A DNA stretch of 64,000 nucleotides from positions 1,915,870-1,979,869 of the forward strand of contig WNKI01000001.1 in NCBI GenBank assembly GCA_015350385.1. Direction: 5' to 3'. The translations under genes were made by a program, and so were the position numbers. Shown here piece after piece: positions 34,326 through 44,000 of the stretch. Source of the stretch: Aculops lycopersici (taxonomy: Eukaryota > Arthropoda > Arachnida > Trombidiformes > Eriophyidae). How positions within the stretch are numbered: the first letter of the stretch is position 1; every line of letters begins with the position of its first letter. The notes below the pieces were generated by a model. It saw only the letters and a list, made by a program, of their open reading frames with translations. It was not told the DNA's origin and did not search any database.

Positions 34326-35526
34326 GATTTTGATTTAGATTTTCGATAGATGGATACAATTCGAGGCTTGATCAATGGCTATTATTATTGTTCTTCTTTG
34401 ATATCTACTTTTGATTCTACTCGTCTAACTTTTTCCAAATTTAAACATCGACCAAAAATAAGTGGCCGAATTCCAGTTTTCTTGATACGCTTTTCTATCT
34501 ACCGCTTCGCTGTTTACCTCAATCCCGATGGTCAAAGAATAGCCTCAATCTTGAGGGTTGGCTAGTTTATCAAGAGCGTCAAGGTTCAAGTGCAAGCAAA
34601 TAGCGACTCGACTGTCGGTGTCGACCACAAGTCAAGTTCACCTGTTGAGTCCAGCGAGCTAATCACATACATACACACATACAAAAAAGCGAGAAAGAAT
34701 CTTACTTTGCCCTTCTACACCTGCAGTTGGAAAATCTCGCTTGCTAAAGCTAGCAGTTCAACCGGTTGCTGACAAACTCCCATCTCTTCTCTTCTCGTCT
34801 CTTCTCCTACTACGTCTACTCTTCTCTGTTCGTTCGAATGATTCAATTGATGTCCGTGTGCATGTTATATAGCTGTATGAATGAAGTCAAATTGGCTGAC
34901 TTTAGCAAATGAACAGTTCCAGCTTGACGCTCCTAAAACTGGAAGTGTAGTCGCAGATCAGAGACTAAACAACCTGTTGTCCAGCTCACACAGGTCCAGT
35001 GTCGCGCGTTAGTTACAGTGAGGATCGTGTGCAGTTTGGAAGCAAAACTATCTGGCTCGTCGGACAACAAAGCTGCTTGTTGGAGCCACCAAGCAACTGA
35101 ACGGCTTCTCATGTTGCAAATTCTCATTAGAAACTCAAACATTGACTTAGACCTTCGAGATGGAGGCAATGACCCGATAACCAGAGGAAGCGAACGGGGC
35201 GAACGAACCAACTTAGCAGCATGTCAGGTCGATTAACCAGGATTAGCTAACCAGAGTGAGTGCGGATGAAAGCGGAGAAATCGGGTGGGGATAAAAGTCG
35301 GGTCTGCGAGCGTAAAAAAGAGGGGCCGCACGCGCATATTCTTGCGGAGGGGGAAAAGTTGCGTGCGCGAGCGCAGAAGAGGAGGGGGTCGAAACGCAGA
35401 AACGAAAAATCGAACAAACAACAACACGGCGTTTATTTATTAAAGGAAGGAGAGGGAGATTATTAGAAGACTAGAGGATATATTAACAATAAGCAAAACA
35501 AACAAGTTGACATAAGAAGAGTAAAA
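34326..35526. promoter_or_regulatory. Shared divergent upstream region of CRAL-TRIO and IRS genes
   Basis: 1.2 kb with no coding frame I can support; presumably promoters and 5' leaders of both genes. It has a TCTTCTCGTCTC repeat near 34787-34815 and a GC-rich, G/A-rich block at 35260-35400. Confidence 0.45.
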
Positions 35527-36531
35527 ATGAGCGCCGACGGTGGAAGAGTTGTCCTGGATTCCATCTTACACAAGCTACCTTCGAGTAGAAAATATTATCG
35601 CGTTACCCTGTTGGTGCCAGATAATGGTATTCCCATCATAGAGTATCGTCAGGCTAACTCAACAAAGAAACCTAAGAAATGTATACAATTTGTCGATCTA
35701 TTATTTGCAGACAAGAAACATGACACAAACGACAAGTTTGCCTTCTCTGTCTACACTACCGAGAATACTATAACCTTCTTGGCCCAAGACGAGACTACAA
35801 TGAATGAGTGGTTAAACAAAATCAAGGAGTGTCACTCGAATTTGTATCCGGAGTTTAAGAGTTACGACGCAGTTTTCGAGGCCAATTTGCTAGATCGAGG
35901 ATTGGCCAAGACCATGAATATCACTGGTCCCTACAGATTGGCATTGTGCAAGGACTCGCTTGATCTAATTCCCGTGCTAACGGCACTAGGCACTGCAGTT
36001 TCGGGTAAGAGTTCAAAGAAGAACAAACACCAGGAACAACCATCACAGCCAGTTCAGGTAGCTAATATTATATCGCCACAAGCGACGACTACGACATCCA
36101 CTACTGACCAGCAACCCCAATCGCTTGTTATCACATCAAATACAAATCCTCACCTGCCACAGCACTTGCCCAGCCATCAAAGATTTCACAAGCGCCACCC
36201 ATTGCTGAGCTCAAAGACTATTGAATTGGTCTTACGGAGCATTCGACGTTGCGGCCACACGGACTCAAACTTCTACATTGAATCTGGTAGACACTCTCAG
36301 GTAGGACAGGGTGACCTTTGGATGGCTTTAAACAAGAAGTCAACTGCAAGACACTTGCACGAACTGTTGTTGGCTACCATGAAACTGGCCTCAACTTCCG
36401 AGGACCAATTCCTATGTAGAGCACCAAGATCTCGTAGTGGCTCCTCGACGGCCACAATACCTAGTAGCATCCCAATATTTGCAACCCAAAACAACATCGA
36501 CGAAGATAGCGGATATCTCCCTATGGCATGA
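35527..36531 (+). CDS. Minimal insulin receptor substrate (IRS): PH + PTB + one YxxM
   Basis: Adaptor that links insulin/IGF receptors to PI3-kinase. 334 residues, one exon. The PH domain covers about 12-105 (KYYRVTLLV ... EWLNKIKECH). The PTB domain runs ~115-290, opening with GLAKTMNITGPYRLALC and closing with the IRS-type core RSIRRCGHTDSNFYIESGR, GQGDLWMAL, HLHELLLATM. A Gln/Thr-rich insert of about 70 residues (~158-228) splits it. The protein stops right after SGYLPMA, so a single PI3K-type YxxM motif (Tyr330) is the whole tail. Usual IRS proteins have long tails with several YxxM. The next gene's stop lies 41 bases downstream on the other strand, so a spliced tail is unlikely. DOK-type identity was considered but the PTB core is IRS-like. 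Confidence 0.85.
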   Translation: MSADGGRVVLDSILHKLPSSRKYYRVTLLVPDNGIPIIEYRQANSTKKPKKCIQFVDLLFADKKHDTNDKFAFSVYTTENTITFLAQDETTMNEWLNKIKECHSNLYPEFKSYDAVFEANLLDRGLAKTMNITGPYRLALCKDSLDLIPVLTALGTAVSGKSSKKNKHQEQPSQPVQVANIISPQATTTTSTTDQQPQSLVITSNTNPHLPQHLPSHQRFHKRHPLLSSKTIELVLRSIRRCGHTDSNFYIESGRHSQVGQGDLWMALNKKSTARHLHELLLATMKLASTSEDQFLCRAPRSRSGSSTATIPSSIPIFATQNNIDEDSGYLPMA

Positions 36532-36572
36532 CCGAGATTATTATTTATAAAGCCATATGTACATATACAATA

Positions 36573-37280
36573 TCAAAATGCTTGATGCTTGGTATATAAA
36601 TTTGGATCTAGTCGCTTTAGTTGGTTTGTATGCTCGTCTGTCTTGGTCTTCCAATCCATAATCCTCTCGTGAGTTATATAAACCTTGGCCGCAATCTCAC
36701 CCAATGTCTCGTGTTGCTTCTTGAGCCAAGTAGAAAGCTCATCAATATTATATGTCTTGGTTATGCTATCTAGCGACATCTTCAATTCCTTAATTTGCTC
36801 ACCGTATGCCTTCATTCGAGACTCAAATTGCTCCGCCAGCTCCTTGAAATACTGAGATGTTGAGGCATTACCAAATTGATTTGACCGGTAGGGCGGAGTT
36901 TCAGTTAGGTTGGCGAACGGTTGTTGTTGGTTCAAAATGGAGTTACTTGTTTGGTTCAGTTGCTGTTGCTGATTATTTGAGGTAGAATTGTTTGTGGAAT
37001 TGGATCTCAGGATACTATAAGCCAACTCAGCATGGCGTAATAATTTATTCGTTTCTTCCCTAATTTGTTCTACTAATTGTGAATTTTTATCACTATCCAC
37101 GGCAACTCGCTGAAATGCGATTGTAAACATCTCGGCATCATGCCCAATCTCTGTAATGGCATCTAAATCAAACTTTTGGTCTCTGTAGCTCTTCTGTTCC
37201 CTCAGAAACTTCTTGAAAGATTCCACAAGTTGGAATAACTCGTCAGGTAGTTTATCCGATAACTCAGCGCCGCCAGGCAT
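36573..37280 (-). CDS. Nup58 coiled-coil core without FG repeats
   Basis: Component of the Nup62-Nup58-Nup54 channel complex of the nuclear pore. The 235-residue frame contains only the family's helical core: ELFQLVESFKKFLREQK near the start, a middle Asn/Gln linker, then YFKELAEQFESRMKAYGEQI and a final helix (LSTWLKKQHETLGEIAAKVY). The QYFKxLxxQFExxxxxYxxQIxxL string is the Nup58 signature. Usual Nup58 proteins flank this core with FG repeats; none occur here, and no FG-rich frame lies in the 350 bases upstream. Either the FG part is encoded by distant spliced exons or it has been lost. It is tail to tail with the short IRS gene. Confidence 0.78.
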   Translation of the reverse strand: MPGGAELSDKLPDELFQLVESFKKFLREQKSYRDQKFDLDAITEIGHDAEMFTIAFQRVAVDSDKNSQLVEQIREETNKLLRHAELAYSILRSNSTNNSTSNNQQQQLNQTSNSILNQQQPFANLTETPPYRSNQFGNASTSQYFKELAEQFESRMKAYGEQIKELKMSLDSITKTYNIDELSTWLKKQHETLGEIAAKVYITHERIMDWKTKTDEHTNQLKRLDPNLYTKHQAF

Positions 37281-37619
37281 TGTAGAACTCTTGGCTATGA
37301 TTCAATATAAGTTAGTTGAGGCTGAGCTAATGATAGTGTTGGGTCACAAATGTAATGAAAGATTGCAATACAGTAAAATCAAAATATTTTGCTGCCTCTC
37401 GCGCGACTCCTTTTTCAATTTTGATGGGTTTACAATGTGATTTTAGGTGAGCGCGTTGTTTTGAAATCATGTGAAATCACCTTAAAAAAACAGGCATGTT
37501 TTCGGTGTACACTCCCCTTTGCACATGAGAAGTTGAGATCACGTTGTTGCATTCAACTGGCCGCTCCAGCACCCGTGGGTGTGTAAATTTAGCCCGAACC
37601 CAAACACTGCATTCAATTT
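37281..37619. other. Upstream region of Nup58
   Basis: About 340 bases with no gene and no FG codons; presumably the Nup58 promoter. Confidence 0.4.
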
Positions 37620-37624
37620 TGAAT

Positions 37625-37872
37625 CAAACAGTATCATTAAATTTAAAGGTTGTCGAGGCTTCAACTAAATGCCTGTCCTGTTGGGTATTCCGAGCCACAA
37701 CTGAGATGAGGACGAAACCGTGACTTTGCAGTCTATCCACCGAAAACTTAACCACTTTCTCTGTGAATTCTGGCTTAGATCCTTCCTCTGAGAAGGGGTA
37801 GTTGATGAAGCTTTTGATGGTATTTAAATCCATTCCGATCCGTCGAATATATATCATATTGATGTACATGAT
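37625..37872 (-). pseudogene. M28 peptidase remnant, copy D (N-terminal piece fused to an internal piece)
   Basis: Reads on the minus strand as GMDLNTIKSFINYPFSEE ... VVKFSVDRLQSHGFV, matching residues ~70-112 of the intact M28 protein (57511-58707). It then jumps directly to ISVVARNTQQDRHLVEAST, matching ~270-285. About 160 codons holding four zinc ligands are deleted, and the frame ends soon after. No start or signal peptide remains. Confidence 0.85.
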
Positions 37873-37884
37873 CCTTGGTTTATC

Positions 37885-38315
37885 ATTGGATGAGTTTTGA
37901 TAAATACATCCAATGAACTTGTAAATCTATTACTGATACTCATGTGCTCCCCTTCAATTTTCTCGAGATCTGCCAATGAGCTAGCCAACTTCCGCTTTGG
38001 CGCAAGGTGGTTGTTGTTCATAAAGTGATGAAAACAACTCGGTTTGTTTTAGTTTGTCATAATTGAGGTTCAAGGACTTTCTAATTTGATACATTCCACA
38101 AGTCAAACTTAAAACTCTATCTACATACTGGACGCAATAGTCAACCGAAACACAAAACTCATTTAGCATGTGCATTCGTGAAGACAGTCCTGTGGACTTT
38201 GTCTGTACAAAAAGGGACTCGACGCCAAGTTCTCAAAATTTGACTAGAGTAGACTTGAGAGTTTCATCAGTAGCTTGCTCAGCAACTGGTGGTTGCTAGA
38301 CCAACATTTGGAGGT
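37885..38315 (-). pseudogene. Remnant of the PAN-type membrane protein gene, copy D
   Basis: Minus-strand homology to about residues 1055-1255 of the 1351-residue protein at 41008-45063: NEFCVSVDYCVQYVDRVLSL, MYQI, LNLNYDKLK. Short deletions and frame breaks occur, including loss of the segment between SEL and the QPSC stretch. It lies just upstream of M28 remnant D, the same order as PAN fragment then M28 at 56.6-58.7 kb, but inverted. Confidence 0.85.
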
Positions 38316-38329
38316 GTAAAAAATGATGA

Positions 38330-38984
38330 TAGTTTGTTCTGGTCGGCCGCGATATTTTCCCAGCTTGGCCAGGACCAATAGTCAGACCAAACAAATCAAC
38401 CCACGACCGCCATCTCTATGTGTCAGAGTCTATGTGTTCTTATCTTAAATCATGTAGCATTTACAGCATTCTAAATTTGAGCAGAGAAAGCATTCAGGAT
38501 AAAACTGTCAATCATCCTTTAGACACTCGCTCAAAAAAGACGGGGATCAGTAGGGGCGCGTTGACCTGGAACAGTATCAGCTCCTCTCTTCTATTTATTC
38601 AAGCAATCCAATAGCTATGAGACAATCACCTGTGGAATTTGCTTCGTTATCTAGCCAACTCAACGACTCACTAGAGTCTCTTATTTTAGATTGATGACAG
38701 TCATTATTCCTCCATTGAATGTCGTATCTATCTTTGGGCACGTTAGTTGGAATTCTTCTCCCTGCATCACTGTTGCCATGTCCTTATCTACCGCTTTGTC
38801 CTTGAGTTATATTTGGATATTCCACCTCCTCCATTGCGTCTTTTGCTCCCATCTCAACGATCAATTTGGATAACTCATCCTGAGAGTAACAAATATAAGT
38901 TCGAAGAACCCTAAGAAAGATAAAACCTATAAAATCTAGACTAAGTAAATATCCAGATAAACCAACTGTCATATAGTTAACACG
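38330..38984. repeat. Duplicated lipase upstream flank, copy B (inverted)
   Basis: Inverted counterpart of 29649-30150 and 59440-59940. On the minus strand a partly open frame (ELSKLIVEMGAKDAMEEVEY, then NITQGQ) aligns with broken versions in the other two copies, so the flank may contain a decayed fourth gene. Confidence 0.7.
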
Positions 38985-40446
38985 ATGAAGGTAGCAATAT
39001 TCTCCCTACTGGCCTTGTGCCTCTTTGGCTTCGCTCGATGCGAGTATAATCGCGACCTTTTCAAGAAAATGTTGATTAACGATTCGAGCAACGACGACGC
39101 CATCAAAATGACTGCTGTAAGTGATAATGTCCCTTGAGATGACAGCTCAACTTGGCTGTCCATCATCTAATCTGAACTAACACATCACCAACTCCCGATG
39201 GAAACCACTGCAGCAAGAGCTGATTGAGAGATCTGGTTTCAAATACGAAAACCACTATGTAGCCGCCACTGATGGTTACATAACCAACATCGTGCACCTG
39301 ATCAACCCACTGGCAGACCGTAAGCAGCTGCACAAGATACCTGTTTTGATGTTCCATGGAGCTAATGTTGATATGTCCTCCTATTTGATTGCTTCGAGCA
39401 TTCAACATCACCCGCAACCATGGCCACGTGTCGAGGGTCAAAAGACCACCAGCTCACAGAGATCGCTTGCCTTTGCTCTGGCCAACGAGGGCTACGATGT
39501 TTGGTTGATGGGAAGTCGAGGAAGTAACGCCGAGAACAAGAGATACACCGCCGATCCAGAGGTTCAGGCTAAGATCAACTCGGGCGACTACTCGCCATTG
39601 AGCTCATTGGAAAGCATCGAGTTGGAGCAGTTTTCGAAGTCTAAACAATACTGGCAATATGGACTCGATGACATCATAGCCTTCGACTTGGAGCGTCAAA
39701 TCAACAAGGTCAAACAATTGACTGGCTCAGAGGAGCTCACCTTATACACCTTCTCCCTCTCAACTCCAACTCTCTTGGCTTTCCTATCCAGCCGTCCAGA
39801 TTACGCCCGGCAAGTGAGAACCTTCTTCCAAGTGGGACCAGCCATTGCGGCTAACCACTTCACCTTCTTTGATCGATTCTACTTCGAGAAATTGTGTCCA
39901 ATTTTGCCAACTCGTGGCATCGGATTCACTCCAAGCTTCTTCATAAAGGACGCGGTGCGCAAGTTGATCATCAAGTTCTCGAAGAGCCAGCATGTCAAGT
40001 ATACCCTTATCCACTCTTTCCTTAAGACCATCTTCGGTCCAACCAGAGACTACCAGACCAACTTGGAGAGAAACGTTTTGGCTCACATCTTTCAGCAAGT
40101 CTCATTCAAGAGTGTGCAGCAATACTGTCAACAATCCAACTCGCAGGAGGTCTCCCACTTCGATTACAAGAAAAAGAGGAATCTTAAGTTATATGGCCAG
40201 GTTAAACCACCAGCCTACGATGTTAGCAGACTAGAGGTACAAAATTGGGTGCTCATCTCCGGAACCAACGATGCTTTGGCCGACCCAACCACCGTCGAGA
40301 AGCTCAAGACTTTGGTGCATACTCCAAAGCCACCTGAGCACATTGCTATCCCATACTACAACCACTTGGACTTGTTGGCCGGTACTGAGGTGGACGAGTA
40401 CCTCTCACGTCCCGTCATTGAAATTTTGAATGAAAATTCTGATTAG
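38985..40446 (+). CDS. Secreted AB-hydrolase lipase (acid-lipase family), copy B
   Basis: Two exons, 38985-39116 and 39214-40446, phase 0, with a 97-base intron. The product is about 454 residues with a signal peptide (VAIFSLLALCLFGFARC). It is a close paralogue of copy A (28192-29648) and has the same family landmarks: VLMFHGANVDMSS, GSRGSN, Ser ~225 in TFSLST, Asp in NDALADPTT, His in YNHLDLLAG. The GxSxG glycines are again replaced (Thr before, Ser after). It is longer in the lid region (FTPSFFIKDAVRKL). It faces M28 remnant B and the PAN gene. Start choice: first Met before the leader. Likely secreted or lysosomal lipid hydrolase. Confidence 0.9.
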
Positions 40447-40611
40447 ATTTAAGCTTTCAGATCGAGTTCAAGTTCATGCTCAGATATAATATCAAGCATG
40501 TTGTTTGGAGAAATCAAAAGTTAAGAGACTAATTAGTAAAGTTCCCTCTCTTTATTCCTTTCTCTCTATCTCTTCTTATTACTTATCATTGAACTAAACT
40601 GTTGCCCAGAC

Positions 40612-40850
40612 TTCTCGGCGATGGGCGCTAATCGAGTATAATATGGTGATTGTCAAAGCATCCAATACGTTCGTTCATAAAGTTCAATTTGTCGCTGGTT
40701 ATATGGTCGACGTCACATGGTTTGTGATAGCAATTTTTCTAACGTAAGATAAACGATCAATCCTATCATCATACAAGACCACAGCCTCCAAAGGTGAATC
40801 CAATTCCAATTCGTCGCACAAAAATGAAGTGAGTCCATGTAATCTGATCT
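40612..40850 (-). pseudogene. M28 peptidase remnant, copy B (C-terminal tail)
   Basis: Minus-strand match to about the last 90 codons of the intact M28 gene: the DNA for ELELDSPLEAVVLYDD, then an altered frame through the CYHKPC region, and the DNA for a VLDALTI segment. At least one frameshift and stops are present. Immediately upstream, at about 40850, homology switches to the spacer that normally precedes the M28 gene (57220-57400), so about 1 kb was deleted in one step between the spacer and codon ~308. Confidence 0.8.
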
Positions 40851-41007
40851 CCCTCTTAGGTATCAATGCAATTGCCTGACTGAATCAAGTTCAAGTTTAC
40901 GATCATCGATTCCAAAATCTCTCTAGCCGACAGAAATATGAACTATTTCTGTGGGCTTCAATATTATTATATTCATCGTTGTCATAATTGAAAGTCGTTT
41001 AAATTGA

Positions 41008-44000
41008 TCAAACTGGAGCCGTCAAAGACACCTCAGGTAGGTCGTTCAGATGAATATCATGCTCTCCTGGATCATTTAACTCCTCCTCTGAGCCCGACCT
41101 GGTGCTTCTCGCGGACACTAGCCTGTGCCACTGGTCATTTAGTCTGTTTGGAATCATTAAATTCTTCAAGTTTGTATTCATAATCAACTCGCTCATTTGG
41201 GGTTGGTACACAAAGAGTAATGATCCAAAGAGGGCGCCTAATAGAAGTTGGAATGTCACTGCAAAGAAAGTTTGACCTCCTCCCTTAAACATCATTGGTT
41301 TCCCATGAGTTTTGATAAACTCACTCAGTGAGCTTGTAAATCTCTCACTGATACTCATGTGCTCACCTTCAATGTCCTTGATTAAGGTGGAGTAAAAATT
41401 TTCGAGATTTGCCAATGAGCTAGCCAACTTCCGCTTCAATATTAGGTGGTCGCCATTCATAAAGTGATGCGTGCAACTCGGTTGAAATAGCATGGTTGCG
41501 TTGTGATCCCTCGATTGTCCATCGAGGTAGTATAACCTTTCCAAATCTGTCAATACAAAATCTCCCGCCAACTCGCTTGGTTTTAGTTTGTCATAGCGGA
41601 GGTTCAAGGACATGGGACTTCTGATGTGATACATTGCACAAGTCAAACTTAAAACTCTATCCACATACTGAACACAGTAGTCAACCGAAACACAAAACTC
41701 GTTTAGAAATGCGCATTCGTAGAGACAGTCCTGTGGACTTTGTCCATACAAAATGGAACTCGACGCCGAGTTCTTTCTATTGGCCAAAGTGGACTCGAGA
41801 GTTTCATCGGTGGCAACAGGTGGTTGCTTGACCAACATTTGGTACTGGTGCTCCTCACCTGCATAGTATTGATTCAAATCTAGTTTGAACAACTGGAAGT
41901 GATGCACTGAATACCATTGACTCGAATCAACATACTTCTTGTTGAGAGAGGAACGATCAGAGGCCACCGAGGAGCGATGTGTCTCTTTCATCAGGTAAAA
42001 CTGTGGATCCTCAATGGCACACAAGGAACCTGCTGGCTGGTAGTAGAATGATTGACACTCGAATTTTGTACTAACATCTCCGTCCTCAAACTCCATAAGC
42101 TCATACTTCCTACACAGACTAGCACATCCATTCAAATCTCTGTTCTCAAAGTGGAAGTTGCGATCACTTAAGGCGGCCGGCGTTGTTGATCTATCCGATT
42201 CGTATTTGTACAAGTGGATGGCATTTAGTGCATAGATATCACAGTTTTGGTCTTTTCTTGTCTCCTTAAGTTGGATAGGAATTTCGTTATCCTGATTCTT
42301 GTTGCTATCTATCTGTTTTTCCAAGATTTTGTCATTGTTATTCAACAGGTTGGTATCGATGTTCGATAAAGTGCACATCTTAGTCGACTTATCGTATGAA
42401 TGAGAGAGACAAAAGACTAACATGGCACACGCTTCGTGGCATTGGATCACCGATTGATGTTGGTCCAATTTGAACTCGATCACTCTGAACCTATTATTTC
42501 TCACATTGTTATTTTTACTATCACTTCCTAATGAGAGGCTAGTTTCTCTCGTGTAACAGGTGCCCGATATGATTGGCCTGGCCAGCGACTCCTGACTGGA
42601 TGCTTTGCGAGTGGATATTCTAGAGACGACTCCTTTGAAAGTCAAGTTGCTGCTAGAGCTATCGTCGGGTGTCAGTGATAATGGAGCTGAATACAAGTTT
42701 TTCTTCAAAGATGTCGTTGTTAAATATGTCTTCAAACTCATATCTAAATCTCCAAACTTGTCTTGGGTGTATATTTCGCACATGTAAAAGTATTGTCTGA
42801 TTGAAGGGCCAAATGTGTCATTGGAGACTTTTTTGATATAGTCAACCTTGTCCAATTGATGCAGGTAACCGCAGCCGCTATTTGGGCAATATAACATGTA
42901 AATCTGATTGGAATTATGCAATTGAGATCCGAGAGCTAGGGAACATTCGAGTAAAGTCATCCTAATTTGCAATGAAATCATTGTTGCCCGCTTTGCCATA
43001 ATTTCAGCAGAGGCAGTCTTTAGCCAACCGATGAGATAGCGACCAATTTTGTAATCTAGTGGACTTGATAATTTACTCTTAACCAAAATCAACTGTTTCT
43101 CCTCGTCGCTGTTGTCTTTCTTTTTATCGACCTTGAAGTTGTCAGTTAGAGTCTTGGGAATGACCGACACTTCGAGTTCGGTGATTGAGGATCTTGGTAG
43201 GCCAGTTCTACGGACTAAAAAGTACATTATTCCCTCTTCGAGCGATTCGATGCCGTAGAAACCCTGCGTTTTCTGCTCGTAGCCCGAATTATAACCATGA
43301 CCAAAACCCGCGTTCCACTTCCAAACTCGATCTGAAGTTTGCTTAATTATCAATTCCAATTCCACTTTTTCGTGATCCGATTTGCATTCACTTAGGTCAA
43401 AGGTGCGCACCGGATGTTGCAAGTGACTAAAGCGCTCGCTAGTATCCTCTCCCATTGCCTCCAATGACCATGCCGATTCACTAAAGGTTAATCTTGCATT
43501 TAGAATCGCAAATTGAATCGGTTTCACTCTCGAACTTAAATCTATCCTCTTGAGCCACGTTGTCTCGTGGACTAGTTGTGATTCCACTTCTGCCATTGGA
43601 ATCTCACTAACCAAGCAGTAGGTCAGAAATAAGCGAGCCGATGGTTGAAAATTTATAACCATCGCCAATGACATTAAAGCTGGCACTTGATCTGAAGTAA
43701 TTTCTCTCTCCAATACCAAACAGTGAGTTCCATCTTCCAATTCCGTTTGTCCCAAATACAAGAGACCAATTGAGGGTTGAAAGCCTAGAATTTGTTCCAT
43801 TGAGCCCACATCGAACAGTCCAATATTAGAATCCTCCTCTGCGGTAAGTAGACTTTTTGAACAATGGACTGAGTCTTCGAATTTAGTCTCGTTTGAAGAG
43901 GAAGGATCCACCTTGTTGGCGGAAGTAAAGCGCTCACGTTCACCTGTTATAGTTGAGGTGTCGGCTACATAGGTGACCGACTTTCTCTTCAAATCATAAA

